This document shows, in pieces, positions 45,426 through 55,251 of a stretch of DNA of 64,000 nt. Each line of letters starts with the position of its first letter. Position 1 is the stretch's first letter. The translations under genes were made by a program, and so were the position numbers. Origin of the DNA: Opitutia bacterium (lineage in GTDB: Bacteria; Verrucomicrobiota; Verrucomicrobiia; Opitutales; Opitutaceae); contig CANIJN010000003.1 in assembly GCA_947467625.1 (NCBI GenBank), positions 1-64,000 on the forward strand, in the 5' to 3' direction. Below the pieces are notes generated by a model that worked only from the letters and a program-made list of their open reading frames with translations, was not told where the DNA came from and ran no database searches.

Positions 45426-46708
45426 CTGAACCCACTCCGTCTCGCATCCGCCGCGTGGTGCTGTTCTTCGCCGCCACTCTGGCGATCATCACCTATGTGG
45501 ACCGGGTTTGTATTTCCCAGGCCGCTCCGGCGATGCAGGCGGAGCTGGGGCTGACAAAAATCCAGATGGGCTATGCGTTCACCGCATTTGGCTGGGCGTA
45601 TGCGTTGTTTGAAATCCCCGGCGGCTGGCTCGGCGATCGCATCGGGCCACGCAAGGTCCTGATGCGGATCGTCACGATGTGGTCGCTCTTCACCGTCGCG
45701 ACCGGCTGGGCCTGGAATCTTGTTTCGCTCGTGGTCTGCCGCTTTATCTTTGGGGTGGGGGAGGCGGGTTGTTTTCCGAATATCACCAAGGCGTTCACGA
45801 CTTGGTTCCCGGCCGCCGAGCGCGTCCGAGCCCAAGGCGTCCTGTGGCTCAGCGCACGCTGGGGCGGCGCCTTCACGCCGCTGCTCGTCGGCTGGATGCT
45901 GGCGAGCGGTGGCGAGGGCAAAGCGGGGCTCGGGCTGCACTACAAGTGGATCTTCCTCATCTTCGGCCTGCTCGGCGTGGTGTGGGCGGTGTCGTTTTTT
46001 CGCTGGTTCCGCGACCAGCCGAAGGATCATCCGGCGGTGAATGCCGGCGAACTGGCGGTGATCGGAGCAACGCAATCCGCCGGGGATCATTCCATCCCGT
46101 GGAGCAAGCTCCTGGCCTCCCGGACGGTTTGGATGCTCTGGGCGCAGTATTTCTTCATGTCCTACGCCTGGTATTTTTACATCACCTGGTTCCCCACCTA
46201 TCTGCGGGAGCAGTTCCCCGGCATCGGTGACATCCAGCGCGCTCTGCTGGCCTGCGTCCCGCTTTTCTTCGGCGGCATCGGCTCTATGCTCGCGGGACTT
46301 TTTTCCGCCAGGTTGGATCGGTGGCTCGGCAGCATCGCGCGCACGCGCCGGTGGCTGGGAGTCCTCGGCATGGGCGCGGCCGGCATGATGCTGCTGGTCT
46401 CTATGCAACTCCACAACCCCGTCGCCTCCGTGCTGGCCATCGGCCTCGCGGCGTTGTGCAGCGATCTCGCCATGCCCGCTGCCTGGGGTGCGTGCATGGA
46501 TGTCGGCGGACGCCACACGGGCGCGCTCTCGGGCAGCATGAACATGATGGGAAATGCCGGCGGAGCCATCGCGCCGATGGTCGTGCCTCTTGTCCTCGCC
46601 GCCACGAACAACAATTGGACCGTCAACATGGGCCTCTTCGCACTGAGTTACTTCCTCGGTGCGATCTGCTGGGCCTTCATCAACTCCGACGAACGCCTGC
46701 ACGAATAA
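45422..46708 (+). CDS. MFS transporter, anion:cation symporter (hexuronate/sugar-acid) type
   Basis: 428 residues with about twelve hydrophobic segments. The first region reads ITYVDRVCISQAAPAMQAEL, characteristic of the ACS family (ExuT, GarP, GudP relatives), followed by GGWLGDRIGPRKVL (MFS loop 2-3 motif) and FGVGEAGCFPN. These carriers import hexuronates, aldarates or related organic acids with protons. It overlaps the upstream dehydrogenase gene by ATGA and precedes a lactonase and a mutarotase, so it probably brings in the sugar acid or sugar used by this operon. Located in the inner membrane. Confidence 0.92.
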   Translation: MTEPTPSRIRRVVLFFAATLAIITYVDRVCISQAAPAMQAELGLTKIQMGYAFTAFGWAYALFEIPGGWLGDRIGPRKVLMRIVTMWSLFTVATGWAWNLVSLVVCRFIFGVGEAGCFPNITKAFTTWFPAAERVRAQGVLWLSARWGGAFTPLLVGWMLASGGEGKAGLGLHYKWIFLIFGLLGVVWAVSFFRWFRDQPKDHPAVNAGELAVIGATQSAGDHSIPWSKLLASRTVWMLWAQYFFMSYAWYFYITWFPTYLREQFPGIGDIQRALLACVPLFFGGIGSMLAGLFSARLDRWLGSIARTRRWLGVLGMGAAGMMLLVSMQLHNPVASVLAIGLAALCSDLAMPAAWGACMDVGGRHTGALSGSMNMMGNAGGAIAPMVVPLVLAATNNNWTVNMGLFALSYFLGAICWAFINSDERLHE

Positions 46709-46738
46709 TCTCCCTCCACTCCAAAAATCCACCACTCC

Positions 46739-47794
46739 ATGCCCCCAACTCCCACCTCCCGTCGTTCCTTCCTCACCACGCTCGGCACCCTTGCGGCCAC
46801 TCCGCTGTTGGCCCGTGATTTCAGTCCGGGCGCCGCCCCCGTGCGTTATCCTGAGCCAGATGTCGTCGCGCTCGATAAGGCATTCGAGAAATACAAGATC
46901 GCCATGTCGCCGATCGAGCGGCTGCACACCGGCATGTATTGGGCGGAAGGCCCCGCGTGGAGCGGCTGGGGCGGTTATCTCGTGTGGAGCGATATTCCGA
47001 ACGACATTCAGCTTCGCTGGCTGCAGGACGACAGCCGCGTGACCGTCCTGCGCAAGCCGGCCGGTCACAGCAATGGCAATACATTCGACCGCGCCGGCCG
47101 CCAGATTTCCTTTGAGCACGGCAACCGCCGGGTGGTGCGCTATGAGCCGGACAACACCGTCACCGTCCTCGCCGACAAGTTCAACGGCAAGCCCTTCAAC
47201 GCACCGAACGACGGCTCCGTGCATCCCGATGGCAGCGTGTGGTTCACCGATCCCGGCTACGGCAGCCTAGGGAACTTCGAGGGACACAAAGGCGAGTTGT
47301 TTCTCAAGGAAGCCGTCTACCGCATTGATCCCGGCGGCCGAATCGACAAGGTCACCGACGAAATCTTCAAGCCGAACGGCCTCTGCTTCTCGCCGGATTA
47401 CAAGAAAGTTTATGTCTGCGACACCGGCGCGACGCATTACCCGAGCGCTCCGAAGAACATTAAGGCCTGGGATGTGCTCGGGGCGAAACTGAAGAACGGT
47501 CGAGAATTCGCGTCCATGAAGATGAATCTCAACGGCAAAGAAGTCGCCGGTCTCGCCGATGGCATCCGCTGCGACCAGGACGGCAACGTCTGGGCGGGCA
47601 TGGGCTGGGTGGGCGAAGGTTATGATGGCGTCCACGTTTTCTCACCCGAGGGCAAACGCATCGGCCAGGTGCTGCTGCCGGAAATCTGCAGCAACGTCTG
47701 CTTCGGCGGCCCGCGCCGCAACCGTCTCTTCATGACCGGCAGCCGCTCTCTCTATGCTGTGCACAGCGAAGCGATCGGCGCGCATTGGTGCTAA
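46739..47794 (+). CDS. SMP-30/gluconolactonase-family protein, Tat-exported
   Basis: 351 residues. The N-terminus TSRRSFLTTLGTLAATPLLA is a Tat signal. The six-bladed propeller carries the metal ligands of this family: Glu70 in YWAEGPAW, Asn in PNGLCFSPD and Asp in LADGIRCDQDG. SMP-30 proteins hydrolyse aldonolactones formed by sugar dehydrogenases. Export implies the lactone is made in the periplasm, consistent with the secreted PQQ-type dehydrogenase two genes upstream. It starts 30 bases after the MFS gene and 31 bases before the mutarotase gene. Confidence 0.9.
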   Translation: MPPTPTSRRSFLTTLGTLAATPLLARDFSPGAAPVRYPEPDVVALDKAFEKYKIAMSPIERLHTGMYWAEGPAWSGWGGYLVWSDIPNDIQLRWLQDDSRVTVLRKPAGHSNGNTFDRAGRQISFEHGNRRVVRYEPDNTVTVLADKFNGKPFNAPNDGSVHPDGSVWFTDPGYGSLGNFEGHKGELFLKEAVYRIDPGGRIDKVTDEIFKPNGLCFSPDYKKVYVCDTGATHYPSAPKNIKAWDVLGAKLKNGREFASMKMNLNGKEVAGLADGIRCDQDGNVWAGMGWVGEGYDGVHVFSPEGKRIGQVLLPEICSNVCFGGPRRNRLFMTGSRSLYAVHSEAIGAHWC

Positions 47795-47825
47795 GTGAAT
47801 CGAGGAATTTTCCGGCTTCCGCATC

Positions 47826-48929
47826 ATGAAATATCTTACGCTTGTCCTGCTCACCCTTGGCCTCACGACGGCACATGCTGCCGTGACCAAGGGCTCCTAT
47901 GGAACCACGCGCGACGGCCAGCCCGTCGAGCGTTACGTCCTGACCAACCAGAATGGTCTGGTCGCCAAGGTCATCACGTTTGGCGGCATCATCACCGAGC
48001 TGCACGTGCCGGATCGCAACGGCAAGCTGGCCAACATCGCGCTCGGCTTCGATACGCTCGCCGAATACGAGGAACACAACGGCACCGTCTACTTCGGCTG
48101 CATCACCGGCCGCTTCGCCAACCGCATCGCCGGAGGCAAGTTCGACCTCGACGGGAAAACCTACACCCTCGACCTGCATCCGAACACCTCGTTTCACCTC
48201 CACGGCGGACTCCGCGGATTCAGCAAAGTGATCTGGCGGGCGGAAATCCTCCGCGATCCGCGCGGGCCGGCGCTGCGGTTGAGCTGCCTCAGCAAAGACG
48301 GAGACCAGGGCTTCCCCGGCAATTTGAAGACGAGCGTCACCTATGTGCTCACGGATGACAACGCACTCGCCATCGAATACGAGGCGACGACCGACAAGGC
48401 GACGCCGGTCAACCTCACCAACCACACATATTTCAATCTGGCCGGAGCCGGCAGTGGCACCGTGCTCGATCATCGCGTGACCCTGCACGCGCAACGTTAC
48501 CTCGAGACGGATGCCGACATGGTTCCGACCGGCCGACTTCTGCCGGTGGCGGGCACACCGTTTGATTTCACGAAACCCGCCGCCATCGGTGCGCGGAACA
48601 GCCAGATCAACGTCGGCGGTTACGACCACGCCTTTGTCCTCGCGGACAAAGCGCGGTCCAAGCCTGCCCTCGCCGCCGAGGTGTCCGAGCCGAAGACCGG
48701 CCGCGTGATGGAACTCCGCACCGATCAGCCGGGCGTGCAGTTCTACACCGCCACCTATACCACGGCGCTCAAGGGACTGGGCGGCGCCACCTACGATCGC
48801 TTCCACGGCTTTTGCCTCGAGACGCAGCACCACCCCGACTCGGTGCATCACGCTGCTTTTCCGACCACGATTCTCCGCCCCGGCACCACGTATCGCACCG
48901 TCACCACCCACCATTTCTCCACCCGTTGA
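47826..48929 (+). CDS. galM: Aldose 1-epimerase (mutarotase), secreted
   Basis: 367 residues with signal peptide MKYLTLVLLTLGLTTAHA. Family landmarks: GRFANRIAGGKF (substrate-binding Arg), SFHLHGG (first histidine), VNLTNHTYFNL (catalytic His) and GFCLETQHHPDS (catalytic Glu). It interconverts alpha- and beta-anomers of aldoses before oxidation. Export to the periplasm matches the secreted dehydrogenase and lactonase in the same operon. Ends two bases before the SDR gene. Confidence 0.94.
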   Translation: MKYLTLVLLTLGLTTAHAAVTKGSYGTTRDGQPVERYVLTNQNGLVAKVITFGGIITELHVPDRNGKLANIALGFDTLAEYEEHNGTVYFGCITGRFANRIAGGKFDLDGKTYTLDLHPNTSFHLHGGLRGFSKVIWRAEILRDPRGPALRLSCLSKDGDQGFPGNLKTSVTYVLTDDNALAIEYEATTDKATPVNLTNHTYFNLAGAGSGTVLDHRVTLHAQRYLETDADMVPTGRLLPVAGTPFDFTKPAAIGARNSQINVGGYDHAFVLADKARSKPALAAEVSEPKTGRVMELRTDQPGVQFYTATYTTALKGLGGATYDRFHGFCLETQHHPDSVHHAAFPTTILRPGTTYRTVTTHHFSTR

Positions 48930-48931
48930 CC

Positions 48932-49684
48932 ATGAACCAAATCGACCTCCACCAACGCGTCGCCATCGTCACGGGAGGCGCCCGGGGAATCGGCCGTGCC
49001 ATTGCCGAACGTCTCCTCGCGTCGGGAGCGCGGGTTTCTCTCTGGGATATCGACACCGCGGCACTCGCCGCGGCTGCCTCCGAACTCGGTGCGCCCGGCG
49101 CGGTGCATACGGTCTTGGTCAATCTGGCGGACCTCGCCTCAGTCCAGGCCGCGGCGGAAGCGACCGCGGCAGCGTTTGGTAAAATCGACATTCTGGTGAA
49201 CAACGCCGGCATCACCGGCGGCAACGCCAAGACGTGGCAACTCGATCCAGCGGACTGGCGGCGAGTGATGGAGCTTAATCTCAATGGGCCGTTCTACTGC
49301 TGCCACAGTGTGGTGCCGCATCTGCTGAACAACGGTTACGGTCGCATAGTGAATATCGCCTCCATTGCGGGCAAGGAGGGCAATCCCAACGCCGCCCACT
49401 ACAGCGCCTCAAAAGCCGGCGTGATCGCGCTGACCAAATCACTCGGCAAGGAACTCGCGACGGCTCACATCACGGTGAACGCAATCGCCCCTGCGGTCAT
49501 CGCCACGGACATCCTGAAGCAGATGACCCAGTCGCACATCGACTACATGCTCTCCAAGATTCCTATGGGACGCTTCGGCAAGAAAGAGGAGGCGGCGGCG
49601 CTCGTGGCGTGGATCTGCTCCGAGGAGTGTTCCTTCACCACCGCCACGGTCTTTGATCTCTCCGGCGGGCGCGCCACGTATTGA
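48932..49684 (+). CDS. Short-chain dehydrogenase/reductase, sugar (deoxysugar) type
   Basis: 250 residues from the ATG at 48932. TGGARGIG (cofactor glycine motif), NNAG, and the catalytic YSASK with the upstream Ser in NIASIAGKEG are all present. It ends GGRATY, and the paralogue at 62730 ends GGRAVY with the same IASIAGKEGN block, so both belong to one subfamily. Members near FAH hydrolases act as 2-keto-3-deoxy-fuconate/rhamnonate dehydrogenases or aldose dehydrogenases. Cytoplasmic, NAD(P)-dependent. It closes the metabolic operon and is followed, 123 bases on, by a GntR regulator gene. Confidence 0.9.
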   Translation: MNQIDLHQRVAIVTGGARGIGRAIAERLLASGARVSLWDIDTAALAAAASELGAPGAVHTVLVNLADLASVQAAAEATAAAFGKIDILVNNAGITGGNAKTWQLDPADWRRVMELNLNGPFYCCHSVVPHLLNNGYGRIVNIASIAGKEGNPNAAHYSASKAGVIALTKSLGKELATAHITVNAIAPAVIATDILKQMTQSHIDYMLSKIPMGRFGKKEEAAALVAWICSEECSFTTATVFDLSGGRATY

Positions 49685-49807
49685 AGCGGGAACGAAGCCC
49701 CTGAGATGACGACCAAGGAAGATTGAGAACCTGAATCCCAAACGCCGAAACTCCCGCGCACCTCGCGCCCTCGCTCCGCCACTGCCCGATTCCACCACCA
49801 CTCACCC

Positions 49808-50518
49808 ATGAACGTGACCATCCTCCAACGCCCGTCCTCGCTCGTCGAGGGCGTCTGCCAGCAGCTCGCGGGTTTGATCCGCGGCGACCACACGGGCGCG
49901 GAGCGCTGGCTGCCCGCCGAACGCGCACTCTCCGAACAGCTCGGCGTCAGCCGCACCGTCGTGCGTGAGGCCACCAAAAGGCTCGAACAACAGGGCCTGC
50001 TCGAGGTGCAGCACGGCACCGGCATCCGGGTCGTCGACAAATTGCACCGGCCCCTAAACGGCTCGCTCGAGTTGTTGATCCCCGACGTCGCCGAGCGTCT
50101 GCAGCAGCTCAACGAAACCCGACTTTCCATCGAGCCGGACGCCGCGGGCCTCGCTGCGCAACGCGCCACGAAAGAGCAAATCCGCGTCCTGCGCCGCATC
50201 CACGCCGAGTTGGAAGCCGCGGCCGACAACACCGCCGCCATCGTGGCCGATCTCAATTTTCACCGCACGCTCGCCGAGGCCAGCGGCAATCTCATCTTCC
50301 GCCTCGTCCTCGACTCGCTCGCAGAACTCGGCCTCGCCAGCCGGCAACGCACCATCGGTCGCATCGGCAAGGCGACCGCCATCGAGCACCACGCCGAGGT
50401 GCTGAACGCGATCGACGCCCGCGACCCGGACGCCGCGCGCCGGGCGATGCGCCGGCACATCCTCGCCGCCGGCGAGGATATGGACCTCCCGTCACTCAAA
50501 ACTCGTAAGACCAGGTAG
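49808..50518 (+). CDS. GntR/FadR-family transcriptional regulator
   Basis: 236 residues. The winged helix-turn-helix spans residues ~10-75, with WLPAERALSEQLGVSRTVVR as the DNA-reading region and QGLLEVQHGTGIRVV as the wing. The C-terminal FCD domain is helical and contains the metal-binding residues of the family: Asp/His in LNFHRTLAEAS, His in EHHAEVLNAI and His in MRRHI. FCD regulators commonly sense sugar acids, lactate, glycolate or other small organic acids. It sits between the sugar-oxidation operon and the propeller-PSD gene, so either is a likely target. A 3-base gap separates it from the next gene. Confidence 0.92.
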   Translation: MNVTILQRPSSLVEGVCQQLAGLIRGDHTGAERWLPAERALSEQLGVSRTVVREATKRLEQQGLLEVQHGTGIRVVDKLHRPLNGSLELLIPDVAERLQQLNETRLSIEPDAAGLAAQRATKEQIRVLRRIHAELEAAADNTAAIVADLNFHRTLAEASGNLIFRLVLDSLAELGLASRQRTIGRIGKATAIEHHAEVLNAIDARDPDAARRAMRRHILAAGEDMDLPSLKTRKTR

Positions 50519-50521
50519 CTG

Positions 50522-53500
50522 ATGAAGTCCTTCGCCATCGCCCTGGCAGTCTGTCTTGGCCTCGTCGCGTCTGCCCAAGCCGAAGAGCGCTACCTGCTCG
50601 CGGCGGACACGCAGGTCATCGAGATCGACCGCTCTGGCAAAGTCACAGCGTTACTGAAGCATCCTGGCCACGGCGGCATTTACGATGCCGCGCGGCTGCC
50701 GGATGGCGGGATTGCGTATGCGCACCGGGGCGGCTTGGCGGTGTTTGATGCGAAGAACAAGCTGGTTCTGGACCACCGTGCCCGTCCGGGAACCAAGGGC
50801 ACGGAGGCCAACAGCGTGGCAGTGCTCGAAGGCGGAAAGAAGTTCGCGCTCATGGACAGTGGCGTGAATCAGATCCGCATCGTCGATCGCTCTGGCGCGG
50901 TGGTGAGCGAGACGCCGCTGCCCGAACTCAAAGACGATCCGGTGCACTTCCGCTATCGCACTATCCGCGAGGTGCCGGGCGAGAATGCCTTCTGGGTCGG
51001 GCAATACGCGCGCAAAACGGTGCTGAAGGTGGAGACGGCTACGGGGCGGGTATTGCAGGCGATTCCGCTCGACCCGCTGCTCAAGTCGTCACCCACCGTG
51101 AAGAAGGCTTTTGCCGCCTTGCCGGCCAAGGATGGCTCGCTGTGGGTAGCCACATCCACGGGTTGCCAATTGCTGCATCTCGATGCGGCTGGGAAAAAGC
51201 TCGGCGTTTGGAGCATCGAGGACCTTGGCCTGAAATGTCTCTTCCTGCTCGGGATGGCGCAACGCGCCAATGGCAACCTGCTCATCGCTTGCGGTGATTT
51301 TCACTTGCGGAACGCAGACGAGGGACGCGACCTGCTAGCGGAGATCGATCCAACCGGGAAAGTCGTGTGGCGGCTCACGCGGGAGCAGTTGGTGGATCAA
51401 ATCGAGGGTGTCATCGACAAGACGAGTGGCCTGGAGGAGATGCGCGTCACGAACGTTCAGGTGTTAGACGTGCCTGCTTCGAAGTCGGTGAGCGTGGGAC
51501 CGATCCATACTTTCATCGGGAAACACTGCATCGACTGCCATGACGATAGCATCTCCAAGGGCGACTTCGACATCACGGCGCTCGCCTTCCGGCTCGATGA
51601 CGCGGGCAATCGCGCGCGGTGGGCGCGGGTGTTTGACCTCGTCGGACAGGGCGAAATGCCGCCGCCGGAGGAGCCGGAGGTCGGCGCGGAGGAACGGAAG
51701 CAGTTCGTCGTGCAACTCGGCGCGGAGCTGCTGAAGGCCTCGCAGGCAGAGGTGGCGAAGAACGGGCGCGGGCCGGTGCGGCGGCTCACCCGGGTGGAGT
51801 TTGAAAACAATCTGCGGGTGCTGCTGAAACTGCCGCAGCTCGACATCCGCGACAAAGTTCCCGCTGATCGCGATGCGCATGGATTCACGAAAGTGTCGGC
51901 GCTGCTCGACGTGTCGCGCGTGCAGCTCGACGCCTATCTCGATGCCGCGGAGACCGCGCTGCGCCAGGCGATGGCGGACGATAAGCCGCCGGCAGCGCCC
52001 GTGACGCAGCGCTTCACGGGCACAGATCTTTTTCCAGGGCTGGACACCTTCGGCGGGCGCGAGGCGATGTTCTTCGCACGCGACAACCGCATGGTCGCGA
52101 TCAGCGCGAAAGAGCTTGTGGCGATGACGCCCGAGCAGCGGCGCGATCCCACTCTAGAGATGGCGCTTTTTCGCTCCGCGACGTGGCCCTACTTCGGCTA
52201 TCCGCGTGGCTTCCGGGCAAAAGAAAGCGGCGCGTATCGGGTGCGCTTCCGCGGTCGCGCGGTGCGGCAGGCGCGAGATTTTCGACTCGTGCCCGCGCAT
52301 GCGCCGATTGCGATGAGCTTCCGCGCACGGCAGCCCTCGGGGGCGGACGTCTCCGGCGATGTGCGCGAGACCGGTGGATGGATAGATCTGCAGCCGGACG
52401 CGCGGGACTTTGAGACGACGATTCGCCTCATGGCGGGCGAGACTTTCGAATACAGCCCGCTCGGACTTCCCGTGCCGTTTATCCGCACGGACGGCGGCTT
52501 CTATTACGACTATCCGCCCATGCCGCCGGAGGGTCATCGCGGTGTGGCGATCCAGTGGCTCGAAGTCACTGGGCCGCTGCGCGAGACGAAGTGGCCGCCG
52601 CAGTCGCATCGCGTGCTGTTCGACGATGTCTCACTGGCGCGGGGCACCGCAGCGGATGCGGAGCGTTTGTTCCGGCGCTTTGCCGCGCAGGCCGCGCTGC
52701 GACCAATGAGCGGGCAGGCGCACGAGCCATTCCTTAAACTCATCCGCGCCAAGCTCGCCGGTGGAGCCACTTTTGCCAATGCGATGCTCGCAGGCTATCA
52801 GGCGCTGCTGTGCTCTTCGCATTGCCTCTATCTCACGGAGCCGCGAAAGGAGTCCGGTGACGCGCATTTCGCCATCGCGAATCGGCTCTCGCATTTCCTT
52901 TGGAACTCGCGCCCGGATGACGAACTCGCACAACTGGCGCGAACCGGCCGTTTGCGCGAAGCCTCAGTGCTGCGGGCGCAAACCGAACGCCTCATCGCCG
53001 ACCCGCGCTTCGAGGATTTTGTCGCCACATTTGCCGACGAATGGCTCGATCTGCGCAAGCTGCGCCGCGACATCCCGGACGAGCGCCTGTATCCCGAGTA
53101 TCGCCGGGACGACTATCTCGTGGATTCAATGGAGCACGAGACGCGCGCCTTTCTCCGCACCATGGTGCGCGAGAATCTGCCTGCCAGCACGGCGATCACC
53201 GCAGACTTCACTTTTGTGAACGACCGCCTCGCCGCGCACTACGATCTGCCGCGCGTGAGCGGGTCCGCGATGCAGCGGGTGACTTTGCCAAAGGGCAGCC
53301 CTTTTGGCGGACTCATCACGCAGGCCGCGCTGATGAAGCACACCGCCAACGGCACCACGACCTCGCCCGTGCTGCGCGGCGTGTGGATCATGGAAAAGCT
53401 GATGGGCCAGCCGCCGCCCCCACCGCCGAAGAGCGTGCCCGCCGTGGAGCCGGACATTCGCGGCGCCACCACCATCCGCGAGCTGCTGGCGAAACACACT

Positions 53501-53944
53501 GAGTCAAAAAACTGCGCAGGCTGTCATGCGAAGTTCGATCCGGTCGGTTTCGCGCTGGAGAACTTCGATGTGATGGGCTCATGGCGGGATCGGTATCGCG
53601 GCATGGAGCGCGGAGAGAAAATCACGGGCTTCGATCCCGCCGGACATCCCTACACCTACTTCGTTGGACAGCCCGTGGACGCGTCGGGAAAACTGCCGAC
53701 GGGCGAGACTTTCCGCGACATCCACGAGATGAAGCGGCTCCTCGCCGCCCATCCGCGGCAGCTCGCGCGCAACCTTCTCCACCACCTCACGCTGCACGCC
53801 ACTGGCACGCCCGTGGGCTTCGCCGACCGCGCGGAGATCGAAGCCCTGCTCGATGGCTGCGCGGCCGACGGATATCGGGTGCGCGACCTCGTTCACGCAC
53901 TGGTGCGGAGCAGCATCTTTCTTGGCTCAGAGATCGGACCATGA
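50522..53944 (+). CDS. Secreted fusion: N-terminal beta-propeller + PSD/cytochrome-like protein
   Basis: 1140 residues with signal peptide IALAVCLGLVASAQAEE. Residues ~25-310 form a repeat-rich propeller (YLLAADTQVIEIDRSGKV, GGIYDAARLPDGGIAYAHRG) like PQQ- or NHL-type propellers. The rest parallels the protein at 17749: heme motif CIDCH at residues 336-340, DUF1587 (RRLTRVEFENNLRVLLKLP), DUF1592 (NRLSHFLWNSRPDD), DUF1588 with CAGCHAKFDPVGFALENFD after a PPPPPPKSVPAVEPDIRG loop, and DUF1585. Joining a propeller to the heme protein suggests a substrate- or cofactor-binding unit linked to electron transfer. It overlaps the DUF1552 gene by ATGA. Confidence 0.9.
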   Translation: MKSFAIALAVCLGLVASAQAEERYLLAADTQVIEIDRSGKVTALLKHPGHGGIYDAARLPDGGIAYAHRGGLAVFDAKNKLVLDHRARPGTKGTEANSVAVLEGGKKFALMDSGVNQIRIVDRSGAVVSETPLPELKDDPVHFRYRTIREVPGENAFWVGQYARKTVLKVETATGRVLQAIPLDPLLKSSPTVKKAFAALPAKDGSLWVATSTGCQLLHLDAAGKKLGVWSIEDLGLKCLFLLGMAQRANGNLLIACGDFHLRNADEGRDLLAEIDPTGKVVWRLTREQLVDQIEGVIDKTSGLEEMRVTNVQVLDVPASKSVSVGPIHTFIGKHCIDCHDDSISKGDFDITALAFRLDDAGNRARWARVFDLVGQGEMPPPEEPEVGAEERKQFVVQLGAELLKASQAEVAKNGRGPVRRLTRVEFENNLRVLLKLPQLDIRDKVPADRDAHGFTKVSALLDVSRVQLDAYLDAAETALRQAMADDKPPAAPVTQRFTGTDLFPGLDTFGGREAMFFARDNRMVAISAKELVAMTPEQRRDPTLEMALFRSATWPYFGYPRGFRAKESGAYRVRFRGRAVRQARDFRLVPAHAPIAMSFRARQPSGADVSGDVRETGGWIDLQPDARDFETTIRLMAGETFEYSPLGLPVPFIRTDGGFYYDYPPMPPEGHRGVAIQWLEVTGPLRETKWPPQSHRVLFDDVSLARGTAADAERLFRRFAAQAALRPMSGQAHEPFLKLIRAKLAGGATFANAMLAGYQALLCSSHCLYLTEPRKESGDAHFAIANRLSHFLWNSRPDDELAQLARTGRLREASVLRAQTERLIADPRFEDFVATFADEWLDLRKLRRDIPDERLYPEYRRDDYLVDSMEHETRAFLRTMVRENLPASTAITADFTFVNDRLAAHYDLPRVSGSAMQRVTLPKGSPFGGLITQAALMKHTANGTTTSPVLRGVWIMEKLMGQPPPPPPKSVPAVEPDIRGATTIRELLAKHTESKNCAGCHAKFDPVGFALENFDVMGSWRDRYRGMERGEKITGFDPAGHPYTYFVGQPVDASGKLPTGETFRDIHEMKRLLAAHPRQLARNLLHHLTLHATGTPVGFADRAEIEALLDGCAADGYRVRDLVHALVRSSIFLGSEIGP

Positions 53945-55248
53945 ACACGCCCCACATCTCCACACCCATTCCCCGCCGCCGCTTCTTGCGCGGTCTCGGC
54001 GTCACGCTGGCCCTGCCTGCATTGGAATGCCTGATGCCAGTATTCGCCCGCGCCGCCGCGCCAACGTCACCGAAGCGAATGCTGCTCATCTCCAATAATC
54101 TCGGCGTGCTGCCGCAGCACTTCTTTCCCAAAGAAAAAGGTCTCGGCTACACGCCTTCGCCCTATCTGAAGGAACTCGCTGCGTTCCGGAGTGACTTCAC
54201 GATCTTCAGCGGGCTCTCCCATCCCGCCGTCACCGGAGGACACAGCACGGAAAACTGTTTTCTCACCGCCGCACGCGAGCCCACCCGCAGCGGGTTCCGC
54301 AACAGCATCTCGCTCGACCAATTCGCGGTCGAGAAGCTCGGCCAGCAAACCCGCTTTCCCGCGCTGAACCTTGGCGTGAATATCGACAAAGCGAACCGCA
54401 GCCTCTCCTGGACCCGCGATGGCGTGCTGCTGCCCGCCGAAGACAGCCCAGCTGGTTTGTTCCGCAAAATGTTCATCCAAGGCGATGCTCAGGACGTCGC
54501 GCTGCGGCTGAAGCGTCTCGAAGAGCGCGGCAGCGTTCTCGATGTGCTCCGTGACGACGTGCGCGGCTTCGAGCGCGGCCTTGGCGCTGCGGACCGCTCG
54601 CGGCTCGACCAGTATCTCACCTCCGTCCGCGAACTGGAGGAGCGCCTCGCCGTCTCCGGCGAATGGGAGCGGAAACCCAAGCCCGAAACCAAGGCCACTC
54701 CTCCGCAAGACATCGCCGACAAAGCCCGCTTCTTCCCCAAGATCCAGCTCATGCTCGACATGGCGCGCCTCGCCTTCGAGACGGACTCCACGCGCATCGT
54801 CACGCTCATGGTGGACGGCTTTGCCACGCCCGTATTCGAGATCGACGCCCAGCAGCGCACGCGCGATGGCTACCACAATCTCAGCCACCACGGTCAGTCG
54901 AAGGAGAAGCTCGCCGAACTCGAAAAAGTGGACCTCCAGCAGATGCGACACCTGCGCGATCTCATCTCCGCGCTCGCCGCCACACCCGGCGCCGACGGCG
55001 CCCGCCTGCTCGATCAGACGATGGTCCTTTACGGCAGCAACCTGGGCGATGCCAACGTCCACAACTGCACCAACCTCCCCATCCTGCTCGCCGGTGGCGG
55101 ATTCAGACACGGCCAGCACCTCGCCTTTGACACCCTGCACAACAAGCCGCTGTGCAATCTCTTCGTCTCTATGTTGCAAAACATGGGCATCGAATCCGCG
55201 GCATTCGGCAGCAGCGGCGCCACCCTCAGCGGATTGAGCCAACTCTAA
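53941..55248 (+). CDS. Tat-exported DUF1552 (HXXSHH-domain) protein
   Basis: 435 residues from the ATG at 53941 that overlaps the preceding stop. Twin-arginine leader PRRRFLRGLGVTLALPALE. Very similar along its length to the protein at 20265, including SNNLGVLPQHFFP, NRSLSWTRDGVLLPAEDSP and YGSNLGDAN. The family motif is intact as HNLSHH. Function unknown. It is paired with a PSD protein exactly as at 17749/20265, so the pair, not the single gene, appears to be the conserved unit. The stop lies three bases before the next gene. Confidence 0.92.
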   Translation: MNTPHISTPIPRRRFLRGLGVTLALPALECLMPVFARAAAPTSPKRMLLISNNLGVLPQHFFPKEKGLGYTPSPYLKELAAFRSDFTIFSGLSHPAVTGGHSTENCFLTAAREPTRSGFRNSISLDQFAVEKLGQQTRFPALNLGVNIDKANRSLSWTRDGVLLPAEDSPAGLFRKMFIQGDAQDVALRLKRLEERGSVLDVLRDDVRGFERGLGAADRSRLDQYLTSVRELEERLAVSGEWERKPKPETKATPPQDIADKARFFPKIQLMLDMARLAFETDSTRIVTLMVDGFATPVFEIDAQQRTRDGYHNLSHHGQSKEKLAELEKVDLQQMRHLRDLISALAATPGADGARLLDQTMVLYGSNLGDANVHNCTNLPILLAGGGFRHGQHLAFDTLHNKPLCNLFVSMLQNMGIESAAFGSSGATLSGLSQL

Positions 55249-55251
55249 ACT

